Numbered from the stretch's first letter, positions 5,322 to 14,122 are shown. The stretch is DNA of 19,570 nt from an uncultured Bacteroidales bacterium (GCA_937885465.1 CAKZZM010000208.1:1-19570), one strand, 5' to 3'. The notes: a model not told the origin generated them from the letters alone. Numbers and translations are program-made.

Positions 5322-7694
5322 TTATTTCTTTTTTAGATAGTCTTTTAAGGAAATTGTGTTAATTCCCAACCCTTTTGCTTTTATTTGTAAGCCATTGTCG
5401 GATGTGAGAAGAATCGGATTTTCGGATTTATATTTGAGTGCTACAGACAAAATCATATTATCCGGAGACTTGCGGTTAAAGTCAGGTGGTAGTAGTTGTG
5501 TGTTAGCAACTTCAAATGTTACGTTGGGTTGGTCAATTGCCCGATTGAGATTTTTAAGTGCTTTGTTTACATTCTCTTTTTCTTCATCTGATAGAGTAAT
5601 TTTCAGCTTATCTAATTCATCTACTACTTTAGCGGAGAGAATGATTTGATTATCTTTCCCTAATTTATTGCAAATATCAGGGCAATCAACAAATACATTT
5701 GTGTCAATTATATACACTGCTTTTGTTGAAGGGTTCTTTCTCTTTTTTGGCTGTATCTTTTCTAAATCAATAAAACCTACCACTTTAACTCCTATTTTGG
5801 GGACTTCGGTTTCAATGAAATTAGGATTATCTGTAATAACGTTTTCTTCAGTTGCAGGTAACTGTTTTGATTCTTCGATTAGCATTGAAGTGTTGGTTGG
5901 TACATCATTACTTTCTATGCAAGCCTCAATAGCAACTTTATCTTGATTTATAGCAATATAAACTGAATGCTCGGAGTTTAGTTTATTCATGAAGTTTCTT
6001 ACATCAGAATCCAACAAAGTGTAATTTGAAGTTAGAACATTCGTATCTGAAATAATAATTGTATGTCTGGTGGCTCGACTTGTTGCAACATTAAATAAGC
6101 GTTTATTTAAACTAAATGAATAGCCAGTGTTCGGAATAACATAAATAGTGATGTCAGTAGTCAAACCTTGAATTCTTGATACAGTATCTATCAAAAGATT
6201 AGTGTGGTTTCCAATAGTTTGATAAATTGTTTTTTGCAGAGCCTTAGTGGTCTCAACATAACAAGAAAGCACTGATATGTGGAGTCGTTCTTTAACCAAT
6301 AGAAAGGTGGATGCTAACATCGTGGCTAATGCCAATGCTTGTTTGGGCTTTTTATCGCCCAATGGCAAATCGGTTTTTATCCAAACCGGACCGCCATTTT
6401 GATTGAGAACGTGGTTAATTTCTGAAGGTAATTCATCAAAGAGAAATCGTAGACTTTTCTTTTGTGCAGATAGAAGCGTATTGTCATAGAAAAGACCGGT
6501 GTATGTAGTTGCTCTTTGAGGAAGGCGGTATGATGTTGTTAATCTGTATGAGGGTATTGTCCCTAATGAGCTAATTGATACAATACCGTCAACGTAGAAC
6601 GAATAGTTTCTTCGGGCTATTCTATCAATATTTATTGCAATTACAGGAGATAATTGATTTGGATCCCCCACAAAAATATGCTTTTTCCCCAACAGCTTTA
6701 CAGCTGCAAACATTGCTAATAAGGCTTGGCTTGCTTCATCCATTATAACGATGTCAAATGGTGGTATATTTCCAACATTATATGCTTCTCCGCTGGTTAT
6801 ATAAAAAGTGGACAACATAAGTTTTCCCTGTTCTGCTGTTAATTGTTTAATATTTTGCAGTGCAGGCAACTCTTTTGCTTCGTCAACAGACATCTTTGTT
6901 TTATAGATCGCACCCTCCATTAGGAGTTTTTGTAGTTCGTCTTTAGATGCGACCTCTATCAATGCTCTATTGGTTAAAGCGGTTACTAAAACTGATAAAC
7001 CTTGCCGACAAAAATAATCACAAAGTTTTGCTATTTGCGTTGTTTTGCCGGTCCCCGGAGGTCCTTGTATGATTATAGAGTTTGTAAGAGATAATTGCTT
7101 TATAATAAAGTCTGTAATAGAAATGTTATGTGCAAAAGATTGAGGTGCAAAAGGTTTGTTTTCTGTATTTCCTTCAATTAATTGTTGGATTGTTTCATTG
7201 TTATTATAGCGAATGATTTTTTGCAGATTTCCAATGTATTGGTATGGTGGAACATTTGGACCAAGAATAAGAAATGCGCCACTATGTCCTTCTATATGTT
7301 CTGCAAATTCCAAGTCAACACCACGGAAACCAACCAAACAATACTGCGGGTCATCACGCAGTGGATATTGCCAAATACAAACTAACTCTGTTGAATATCC
7401 TTTGTTTTTGATTAGTTCACCATAGGTTAGATTACTCCACTCTCGGAAATTGTGTAAAGTCTTAGGCGTTGTGAAGCAATAGAGATATTCCCCTTTGCGT
7501 GGGATACCTCTATTATTATTAAATTTAAGAATCATCTCACCATTTTCAAACTTGACAAATTGAGATACAAAAAGTTCTTCTCTGTCGTTCAATAGATATG
7601 ATGCAGAAGAATCTAACTTATGCTGGTATTCATCCGTTTGTGCTTGAAGTTCTTCCTCAAGGAATAAATAATGTTCTCGTCGAGTGTAAATCAT
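5322..7694 (-). CDS. SF1 (UPF1/Dna2-like) helicase fused to a C-terminal PIN nuclease
   Basis: The product is 790 residues long. Residues 1-190 are an unrecognised N-terminal region. The helicase core runs from about 200 to 555: Walker A GPPGTGKTT (211-219), Walker B VIMDEASQ (D319, E320), motif III GDPNQLSP (343-350), motif IV-like TTSYRLP (386-392), motif V TVSRIQGLTTD (504-514) and motif VI NVATSRATR (535-543). This set is that of UPF1-like SF1 helicases, which unwind RNA or DNA with ATP. A linker leads to a PIN domain at about 657-790 with all four acidic residues: D665 (YIIDTNVF), E693 (VVDELDKL), D745 (KSPDNMIL) and D766 (LTSDNGLQIKAK). PIN domains are metal-dependent ribonucleases. The start ATG is 12 bp after the stop of the sacsin-like ATPase gene, suggesting co-translation and joint function. 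The gene is noticeably AT-rich, like that neighbour and unlike the Argonaute gene. Confidence 0.93.
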   Translation of the reverse strand: MIYTRREHYLFLEEELQAQTDEYQHKLDSSASYLLNDREELFVSQFVKFENGEMILKFNNNRGIPRKGEYLYCFTTPKTLHNFREWSNLTYGELIKNKGYSTELVCIWQYPLRDDPQYCLVGFRGVDLEFAEHIEGHSGAFLILGPNVPPYQYIGNLQKIIRYNNNETIQQLIEGNTENKPFAPQSFAHNISITDFIIKQLSLTNSIIIQGPPGTGKTTQIAKLCDYFCRQGLSVLVTALTNRALIEVASKDELQKLLMEGAIYKTKMSVDEAKELPALQNIKQLTAEQGKLMLSTFYITSGEAYNVGNIPPFDIVIMDEASQALLAMFAAVKLLGKKHIFVGDPNQLSPVIAINIDRIARRNYSFYVDGIVSISSLGTIPSYRLTTSYRLPQRATTYTGLFYDNTLLSAQKKSLRFLFDELPSEINHVLNQNGGPVWIKTDLPLGDKKPKQALALATMLASTFLLVKERLHISVLSCYVETTKALQKTIYQTIGNHTNLLIDTVSRIQGLTTDITIYVIPNTGYSFSLNKRLFNVATSRATRHTIIISDTNVLTSNYTLLDSDVRNFMNKLNSEHSVYIAINQDKVAIEACIESNDVPTNTSMLIEESKQLPATEENVITDNPNFIETEVPKIGVKVVGFIDLEKIQPKKRKNPSTKAVYIIDTNVFVDCPDICNKLGKDNQIILSAKVVDELDKLKITLSDEEKENVNKALKNLNRAIDQPNVTFEVANTQLLPPDFNRKSPDNMILSVALKYKSENPILLTSDNGLQIKAKGLGINTISLKDYLKKK

Positions 7695-7706
7695 AATTGT
7701 ACGTTA

Positions 7707-10700
7707 TTATATGGGTGATGATTCCAATGAACTGTTGTCAGGATTGTTACTATTAAAACAATAATCGCTAAACGAATCCGTGCGATGTTTGTTAGGGTCA
7801 AGTATAGACAAATTAAGATGAATCTTATTAAAGAAATGCATAATACCGAGAATTTTACTGACTCTTTCATCATTCAATAAATTAATCGTATCAAATGATA
7901 ATGTTAACTTGTCATAGTAAGTCAACAACTCAAATGCTTTAATTGGGGCTATAAAGCCATTCCCAAAATGCATCCATAACATAGAGTTGGGTTTTAATAG
8001 TTGTTCCCATTCGTTAGGGTTAATCCACACCCGATGTTCGTAACTCTTACAACTCTTAACAACTAATGGATAAGATACTTCACCTTTTTTTACTCCTAAA
8101 ATAACCGAATAGTCTGTATTGTCTACATTGGGGACTTCATATCCTTCATCATTAAGTCTTTTTAAAACAAGTTCTTTTGCTTCTCGATTATCTGCAATTT
8201 GCTGTTCAGTTGGTTGTCCCTTTCCATAAAATTCCGGAGTTATCCCCAACTCTGTCAATTGTTCTTGTAGTTGCTTATTTTCACTTTCTAAGGCGTTGAG
8301 TCTATTTGCCAATTCGTCTATTTGTGGGTATTCACTTAAAGCCTTAAGTTGCTCATCCGATAATCTACTACTTAATTTCATCAATTGTTCTCTTTTATCT
8401 TTTTTCCATACTACATTGAGAACAATAGAGTCTTCATTAGGTTGGATTTTAGGAAAATTGGCAACATTAAATTGATTATTGGACTTATCCTTCCATTCTT
8501 CAATTAACTTATGGACTGCGTTAATGTAGTTCTCATCGTTCCACTTCGCAGGGATTTGATAATACTCAAATATTTTATCATCTATTAGTCCATACGAATC
8601 TTTAACTGTTAATGATACCTGTGGCTGAATGAAAGAGTGGCATCTACAATCCATTAAAACATTTCTGTATTCATTCTCACTATTAACAAGAAGTGCAATA
8701 ATGTCTTTCAGTGTATCATCAATTTTTCCATCTTCTTTTTTAAGTTCATTTTGTCGTTTGAATGTTCCATTTTGGTTTGGAAATATCTCATACAAAGAAT
8801 CTATAATATTGTGTTTGTACAAGAATTCGTAGTAAGTATTAAGAAGATGGAATATGTCAGTCTCTCCTTTGGACAAGTGATTAGATAGGTTTTCTAAAGA
8901 GCCTTTAGTTTTGATTTCGTTAGCGATTTTATTTGAGGCGAATTTGTTTGATAGTTGCCAAAGGTCCTTATTTTCATATTCGACAGAACCTTGTGACGTA
9001 AATCCGTCATAACCTAAAAGTTCTTTTGTAACATTATATATGTCATTTTGATCTTTATAAATACTTGACTCACGATTTGATGGCAGTAATGATATCATAT
9101 ATAGTGCAATCTTATTGAGCAGTTCTTGATTATATTGGTAATGTCCATCTTTATATTCTAATCCTTGACGATATGAATTCTGATATGACATTTTTTCTTT
9201 AAGTTCGTGGGCAAATGTAGATATATCCTTTTTCTGATTAACAGCAAATTTAGATGCATCTATATCTTTGTGAAGCAAGATATCTTTATATGAAATATCT
9301 ATTTTCGCAAAAATGTCATCTTTTAGTACTTCTGGAATACCATAATCTAAAAATAAATCTACCTGCTTACAAAAAGTGTCATTTTGATTAGGAAGAACCT
9401 TATATTCATTTAATTGTTCTATTGAAGGTGATAATTGAATAAGGATTTCATTTAACCGCCTTGCATCTATTCCATTCGGTAAATTTTGTAAATTTTCTCT
9501 TTCTTGAATTGTTTTAAGTGCAAAAGATTTGAACCAGATGTCACATTCTTTCCATGCTGAATCCAATATGTGATTATCAATATTACGTGTCATCTCATTA
9601 TTTTCAAATAATGTCTTGCATATATCAAAGTAATCTCTTCGCCTATTTATAAAGTTAATTTCATATTTGTTAGTATCATTTGGTACAATAGACAATAATG
9701 GAATTAATCGTTCCAATTTGTTATTTGTATGTCCATCATCTATTATAATCTTCACTAAACGATTTATTTCCGCACTATAACTTTGTGAGTTATATTTAGA
9801 ATCCAGATGAATGGATGTTATTTGTGGATGAAGTAATAAAAGTTTTTTATCTATGCCTAAATCATTCAATAAATTTATTATGTCTGAGGTAATATTTTCA
9901 CCTTCTTTGAAATCTTCTGTATCTCGTTTCAATAAATCTCCATTCATATTAGGCAGTAACGAATGCTCCTTTAAGAGTGACTCATTAGATTTAATTACAA
10001 GTTCAAGAAAATTATTGTACCATTCATATGTTGACGTATTTGTAACTTGCAATGTCTCTATATTACCCTTTTGTCCAATATCTACACATAACTCTTCTGT
10101 GTTCCAAAGTGCAATATCTTTGCTCCACAATCTTGAAGACCACTCATGATTGTCAGCTGCCATTTGGGATGGGTATAATGATTGAATTAGTGAAAATAGA
10201 GTTTGTTCTATTTCATCTTTTTCTTTTGCGAAAATACAATCTGACAATAATGCATACTGGGAGACGTTTGTATGTAATTTTACAAGTGGATATTTGCAAA
10301 GAATTTTTCGATAGTTATTTCTCACGTTTTCTTTGTACCATTCAGAATCTAAATTTTTGTGATTATTTACTCTATTTAATCCATTTGACAATAAATACAG
10401 TCTGCCATAATGGTGGTTTGATAAGTATAATACTAATGTCTCAAATAGAGGAAATACCTTTGAATAAATTAATCTATTTATTCCAGTTTCTGTTATTGTA
10501 CATGCTTCTTCATTATAGTTGTTACCAGAAAGCAAAAGACTTTGCCGTTCGCTATCAGGTTCAAAATCGGGGCTATTAATAATAATGGGTTCACTTAATT
10601 GTTCTTCAATCCCGACCAATGGTAACACACAAAAATGTGATAAATTATCCTCATGCGAAACGATATTGTTATTATCATCAATTTCTATAGCTACATCTAA

Positions 10701-11546
10701 TCTCAAATTTCGTTTACTTTTATATCGATTTGAAATTTCTTCATTGGGTGATTCAAAATGAGAAATAATGAAACGTTTATGAGGTGAATCAATTCCTGAA
10801 ATATTAAATTCTACTTGTGAAAGATTTTCTGTAAGAATCTGTTCTCCACATCGTTGAATTGAGATCTTCTTTCCATTATTATTGAGTTCAATAGATGTTA
10901 ATTCTTTGCAAAATAGCATTGTTGGCGCAATATTTTTTAGGAACTCTTGCACTCCCAGTTCTATAGCTTTCCTTCCTGAGTCTGAATTAACATGATATAT
11001 GAAAGTAGTCCAATCAAAAGTTTTGTCATAGAATTTTTCTGATTGACGCATTTTTTCTAATCCCTCTAACAATTCGGATGCAATAAGTCCGTCACGAAAC
11101 ATCGTCACTTCAAACCCACACAATTCAGTATGTTCGCTATTCTTGTACATATTGCTTTCAATAGTAACTATTTTAGAAAGGCAATGTGTTGTAAGAAATC
11201 CCGTACCAAATCTTCCTGTGCTTTCTTGATTTTCCTTTTCTTCGCTATATTTATACAAAAGTCCTAATCGTGACTCTGCTGTAAAAGGTGCTCCATTGTG
11301 ACTGAATCTAACAATGTCATTATCAATCTCAATTCGAACATCAATTTCATTACGCTCTTTATCGTTTGCAATAGTATCTTTAGCATTTTGAATTAATTCC
11401 CAAATCCATCTTCTTCTATCATTATCAGAAGGATTATTCAAATCTCTTAAACGTTTTTCGACATTAGTAATATACATTTTGTCGAAAACATTTGCCATAG
11501 CATCTTTATTGACACTTGGTGGGGCTATTTGTTGTTTGGATTCCAT
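7707..11546 (-). CDS. Sacsin/Hsp90-type (GHKL) ATPase with DUF3883-like C-terminal domain
   Basis: The product is 1279 residues long. The N-terminal GHKL ATPase is clear: N-box WELIQNAKD (E50, N54, D57), the loop HNGAPF (83-88) in place of the usual DxGxG, and GRFGTGF (111-117) with TTH after it. This is the sacsin N-terminal variant of the Hsp90 fold. Residues 250-1050 are a long, mostly helical body of Leu, Asn and Lys without a recognised domain. A coiled coil (about 1070-1100, LNALESENKQLQEQL) leads to a region at about 1122-1196 (EAKELVLKRLNDEGYEV, then YPLVVKSCKSYEHRVW and NPNEW) that resembles DUF3883, a domain often found on restriction-type and defence proteins. Its strongest feature is the basic-core V-x-K-S strand. 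The gene follows rloB by 42 bp and precedes helicase-PIN by 12 bp. It is the most AT-rich gene here (roughly 30 % GC in samples), suggesting separate origin. A role as the ATP-driven sensor or regulator of the helicase-PIN protein is inferred. Confidence 0.88.
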   Translation of the reverse strand: MESKQQIAPPSVNKDAMANVFDKMYITNVEKRLRDLNNPSDNDRRRWIWELIQNAKDTIANDKERNEIDVRIEIDNDIVRFSHNGAPFTAESRLGLLYKYSEEKENQESTGRFGTGFLTTHCLSKIVTIESNMYKNSEHTELCGFEVTMFRDGLIASELLEGLEKMRQSEKFYDKTFDWTTFIYHVNSDSGRKAIELGVQEFLKNIAPTMLFCKELTSIELNNNGKKISIQRCGEQILTENLSQVEFNISGIDSPHKRFIISHFESPNEEISNRYKSKRNLRLDVAIEIDDNNNIVSHEDNLSHFCVLPLVGIEEQLSEPIIINSPDFEPDSERQSLLLSGNNYNEEACTITETGINRLIYSKVFPLFETLVLYLSNHHYGRLYLLSNGLNRVNNHKNLDSEWYKENVRNNYRKILCKYPLVKLHTNVSQYALLSDCIFAKEKDEIEQTLFSLIQSLYPSQMAADNHEWSSRLWSKDIALWNTEELCVDIGQKGNIETLQVTNTSTYEWYNNFLELVIKSNESLLKEHSLLPNMNGDLLKRDTEDFKEGENITSDIINLLNDLGIDKKLLLLHPQITSIHLDSKYNSQSYSAEINRLVKIIIDDGHTNNKLERLIPLLSIVPNDTNKYEINFINRRRDYFDICKTLFENNEMTRNIDNHILDSAWKECDIWFKSFALKTIQERENLQNLPNGIDARRLNEILIQLSPSIEQLNEYKVLPNQNDTFCKQVDLFLDYGIPEVLKDDIFAKIDISYKDILLHKDIDASKFAVNQKKDISTFAHELKEKMSYQNSYRQGLEYKDGHYQYNQELLNKIALYMISLLPSNRESSIYKDQNDIYNVTKELLGYDGFTSQGSVEYENKDLWQLSNKFASNKIANEIKTKGSLENLSNHLSKGETDIFHLLNTYYEFLYKHNIIDSLYEIFPNQNGTFKRQNELKKEDGKIDDTLKDIIALLVNSENEYRNVLMDCRCHSFIQPQVSLTVKDSYGLIDDKIFEYYQIPAKWNDENYINAVHKLIEEWKDKSNNQFNVANFPKIQPNEDSIVLNVVWKKDKREQLMKLSSRLSDEQLKALSEYPQIDELANRLNALESENKQLQEQLTELGITPEFYGKGQPTEQQIADNREAKELVLKRLNDEGYEVPNVDNTDYSVILGVKKGEVSYPLVVKSCKSYEHRVWINPNEWEQLLKPNSMLWMHFGNGFIAPIKAFELLTYYDKLTLSFDTINLLNDERVSKILGIMHFFNKIHLNLSILDPNKHRTDSFSDYCFNSNNPDNSSLESSPI

Positions 11547-11588
11547 ACTCTTTTTTATAAAAATTAGTTAAGTATTCAAAATACTCAC

Positions 11589-12293
11589 TTAGATATTCAT
11601 AATTATTTTATGATTAAATTCGTTATCTTCTCCGCGGAGGAGGCGGACGAGTTGATAGACGGTGGTGCAGGGGTTGTGTTGGGCATGGCGGTTGTCGGTG
11701 TAGGACAGATGCAAGCGTTCGGCATTGCGGATGGCATCTGTATCGCTACCATATTGAGACATCACCCTTTGGCTATCTATTGCATTCTTCTTGTATTTAT
11801 ATGCTCTCTTTGGGTAGCCGGCTTCGTTAACTCGGAAGGTTATCTCTTGTGCGTAATCATTACGAGACATGGGTGTATTGCGATATTGAAAATGCAAGAC
11901 ATACCATAGTTCGAACGCTTCGTTACTCCATGCTGTATTGATTCCTCGTTGCTCTGCCATTTGGATAGCGGTGTTGAACTTCTCATCACTGAAACTATCC
12001 CTATCAAATACCGCCCAAACACTATCAAAAGGTTTGTCGATACTTTCGGCATAATCACGCAGATTGATAGCTTTCTGCACTACCTGTTTGGTGTTTTCAC
12101 CTTTCCCTTCTGTTTCGATTTCAAAGACGATGCCTCCATGCTGCATCATGTGGAATGATTGGAAATAGTTAGGTTCAGTTTTCTTCCCTTCACAAACAAT
12201 CAATACACGGCAATGAATGGGAACAGATTCATGCAGTTCTATTATGGGTCTTGGTGCAGGTAATTTGATATTTTCAAGCTTTTTTTTCTTCAT
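11589..12293 (-). CDS. rloB: RloB-family TOPRIM-like effector protein
   Basis: The product is 234 residues long. The family hallmark VLIVCEGKKTEPNYFQ lies at 30-45 (E35 in EGKKTEP), followed by VFDRDSF (D97, D99) and SNEAFELWYVLHF (123-135). This is the acidic EG...DRD pattern of a TOPRIM-like fold found in RloB and in the effectors of OLD/PARIS-type abortive systems, where the nuclease acts once released or activated by its ATPase. RloB was first named as a gene linked to type I restriction loci. The start codon lies 20 bp inside the upstream rloA gene (12274-12293), a strong sign of translational coupling. The basic N-terminus (MKKKKLENIK) is a poor fit to any signal peptide. Base composition matches rloA. 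No restriction-modification genes are in the window. Which nucleic acid it cuts, if any, cannot be told from the sequence. Confidence 0.9.
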   Translation of the reverse strand: MKKKKLENIKLPAPRPIIELHESVPIHCRVLIVCEGKKTEPNYFQSFHMMQHGGIVFEIETEGKGENTKQVVQKAINLRDYAESIDKPFDSVWAVFDRDSFSDEKFNTAIQMAEQRGINTAWSNEAFELWYVLHFQYRNTPMSRNDYAQEITFRVNEAGYPKRAYKYKKNAIDSQRVMSQYGSDTDAIRNAERLHLSYTDNRHAQHNPCTTVYQLVRLLRGEDNEFNHKIIMNI

Positions 12294-13566
12294 ACCACAT
12301 TAATTCATTTAGATAGGGGACTGCACCATAGCGTCCACGGATATAGTTACGTTCAAGATTGGCATCTGAACGCGGTTTGCTGCCATTCGGCAGTACGATA
12401 TCCATCATATTGTATAAATCGGTATCCTCTTGACTATCTTTCTCGGTGAACCAAATCTGGTCGCGTCGAAGGAGCTTGGCAGCGAGAAGATTGGTGTCGT
12501 GAGTGGAAAATATGAGTTGTGCATGTTTGGGATTGTGCGTCCGGCTATTGAACAACCTGATGATATGCTGCGAAATAAGCGGGTGCATTTTTGCATCCAG
12601 CTCATCGACGACAAGGAGTTGACCGTTTTTGAGCGTGTCAAAGATAGGTCCTGCAAGTTCAAATAGTTTGAGGGTGCCTTGTGATTCCCATTCGGTAAAA
12701 TCAACCCATTGTTTATCCACCACGGCTCCATGGTCATCGTACACATTATGTGAAGAAAAGACTTTAATTTGCTTTTCTTTAGAGTATCTCATCTGGTCAG
12801 CGATAGGCAAGCCTTTTAGAAACTCATTCGGGATTTCACGCTCTTCTGTACCTATCGAATCAAAGCCCAACTTGAGATCGTGGAAAAAATCGAGTGCCTC
12901 TTTTGCCTCTTGAGCATGCTTATGAAAGAATGTTTCAGTAATACCGCTATATCCGTAAGAATTAAGTCCTGATATCACGTTATATCCAGTTTGGAAGAAA
13001 GTGAGTACACGACGAGAAATAGATCCTCCTAACTGTGATGCAACTGATAAGAATAAGCGATTCTCGTTGGTTCGTTCCTCGAGTCCGTTGCCTTCAGGGA
13101 AAAGTTTTTCATCAATGCCAATTCCTTCATTATCGCGTGCAAAAAGCAGTTTCTCGTCTCCCCTTCCATCATAACAGGAAAGTGTCTCCGATAGAATATG
13201 CTTTTTGTTATATGAGAAGTTGTAACGGAAACGACTTGAACCATCCTGATAGACTATTTCAAAAAAAGTAGGTTGATTAATAGAGACTTTTGATAGAGCA
13301 AACGGTTCGTAAGGCAATTCATCATTATCGTTCAGTTTGACAGAGCCTATAACCATCGACTTCATCAAGCCAAATGCCATAATGAAATTACTCTTACCAC
13401 TAGAGTTTGCTCCATAGATAGCCGCAGAGGTAAGAAACTTGACTTTACCTGATTCGACGACATTTTCAACAGGCTCATCCTTAATGCTTTGTGCACTTAA
13501 ATGAATAGTCCTGCGAGAACGGATTGATCGGTAGTTTCCGACTGTAAAAGCTAAAAGGTCTGACAT
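12274..13566 (-). CDS. rloA: RloA-family AAA15/ABC-type ATPase
   Basis: The product is 430 residues long from the ATG at 13566; a TTG at 13584 would add six residues but is the weaker start. The N-terminus FTVGNYRSIRSRRTIHLSA is the usual opening of AAA15/OLD-type ATPases related to SMC and ABC heads. Walker A is YGANSSGKSN (G52-S59). The signature-like region ESQGTLKLFEL is followed by Walker B LLVVDELD (D321, E322) and the His switch STHD (354-357). The C-terminal ERNYIRGRYGAVPYL is typical of RloA. By analogy with PARIS, where the ATPase (AriA) holds the TOPRIM effector (AriB) until a phage trigger is sensed, RloA would sense and RloB act. The arrangement is a two-gene operon with a 20-bp overlap. 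A Bacteroidetes promoter fits 29 bp upstream of the ATG. Confidence 0.92.
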   Translation of the reverse strand: MSDLLAFTVGNYRSIRSRRTIHLSAQSIKDEPVENVVESGKVKFLTSAAIYGANSSGKSNFIMAFGLMKSMVIGSVKLNDNDELPYEPFALSKVSINQPTFFEIVYQDGSSRFRYNFSYNKKHILSETLSCYDGRGDEKLLFARDNEGIGIDEKLFPEGNGLEERTNENRLFLSVASQLGGSISRRVLTFFQTGYNVISGLNSYGYSGITETFFHKHAQEAKEALDFFHDLKLGFDSIGTEEREIPNEFLKGLPIADQMRYSKEKQIKVFSSHNVYDDHGAVVDKQWVDFTEWESQGTLKLFELAGPIFDTLKNGQLLVVDELDAKMHPLISQHIIRLFNSRTHNPKHAQLIFSTHDTNLLAAKLLRRDQIWFTEKDSQEDTDLYNMMDIVLPNGSKPRSDANLERNYIRGRYGAVPYLNELMWYEEKKA

Positions 13567-13594
13567 AATTTGAGATTTATTCAAAATAACGCCG

Positions 13595-13626
13595 CAAAAT
13601 TACGAAAAATAATTTTATTTTCCAAG
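13595..13626 (-). promoter_or_regulatory. Predicted promoter of rloA and possibly the whole minus-strand block
   Basis: On the minus strand a -7 box TAATTTTG (13595-13602) lies 20 bp from a -33 box CTTG (13623-13626), fitting the Bacteroidetes pattern TTTG-N19-21-TAnnTTTG. The ATG at 13566 follows after about 29 bp. The flanking sequence is very AT-rich, which raises the chance of a random match. Confidence 0.5.
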
Positions 13627-13679
13627 TAAAATTGAGAAAAAATATCATTTTTTTGTAATTTCATATAGAATAACCTGTT

Positions 13680-14105
13680 TTATTCGGACTTTTTGGCGAG
13701 AGTTGAGAGGATGAAGCCGTAGAGGGTGGTCGGTGGCTTGGGAGTGCGCTTAGCGGCAGGGCGGAAATGGAAGGTAGAAAGCGGATTGGCAAGAGAACGC
13801 TCGCGCTGCTCGCGGAGATAGCGGTTCAGCTGGGCTTTATACTTGCGGGTGGAGGTATAAGCCTCGAAGCGTGCTTGCCAGTCGGCGAGTTGTACAGGGT
13901 CGGCATAGACAGCCTTGACCTGCTGTGTGAGGTCTTTGAAAGCGGTTCGGGCTTTGGTCTGCTTGCTGGTAGGCTTGCCTTCGTAGGGGTGCTTGACAAT
14001 ATACGCCTGCTGTACGCCGTCACGGACACGATAGACTACCTTGTCGCCGCGTTGCAATGCGCCGTGGATGTCGGCAATGGGAGATGAGGGGTTGATTTTA
14101 GCCAT
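13680..14105 (-). CDS. Small basic hypothetical protein (paralogue 3 of 3)
   Basis: The product is 141 residues long from the ATG at 14105. The N-terminus MAKINPSSPIADIHGALQR and the body follow the same plan as the two small proteins at the left edge: a strand-like basic part (RGDKVVYRVRDG), a HPYEGKPTSKQ turn, a helix (TAFKDLTQQVKAVYAD), then YTSTRKYKAQLNRYLREQ. It has an additional C-terminal extension of about 35 residues with FHFRPAAKR and a final FILSTLAKKSE. It is strongly basic and lacks membrane or signal sequences. The gene has its own predicted promoter (14424-14455), which implies a leader of about 310 nt holding three repeat-family hairpins. It ends 113 bp before rloA. Function is unknown. 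Its presence on the other side of the island from its two relatives is notable. Confidence 0.82.
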   Translation of the reverse strand: MAKINPSSPIADIHGALQRGDKVVYRVRDGVQQAYIVKHPYEGKPTSKQTKARTAFKDLTQQVKAVYADPVQLADWQARFEAYTSTRKYKAQLNRYLREQRERSLANPLSTFHFRPAAKRTPKPPTTLYGFILSTLAKKSE

Positions 14106-14122
14106 GGTTGTTTTATTTTATT

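Noticed and set aside
10052..10579. Plus-strand frame of 175 codons
   Set aside because: It is antisense to the GHKL ATPase gene and is explained by the AT-rich composition, which leaves few stops in one opposite frame.
13635..13655. Possible terminator between the third small gene and rloA
   Set aside because: The stem AAAAAAT/ATTTTTT is made only of A-T pairs and is likely a chance feature of the AT-rich spacer; read-through into rloA therefore remains possible.
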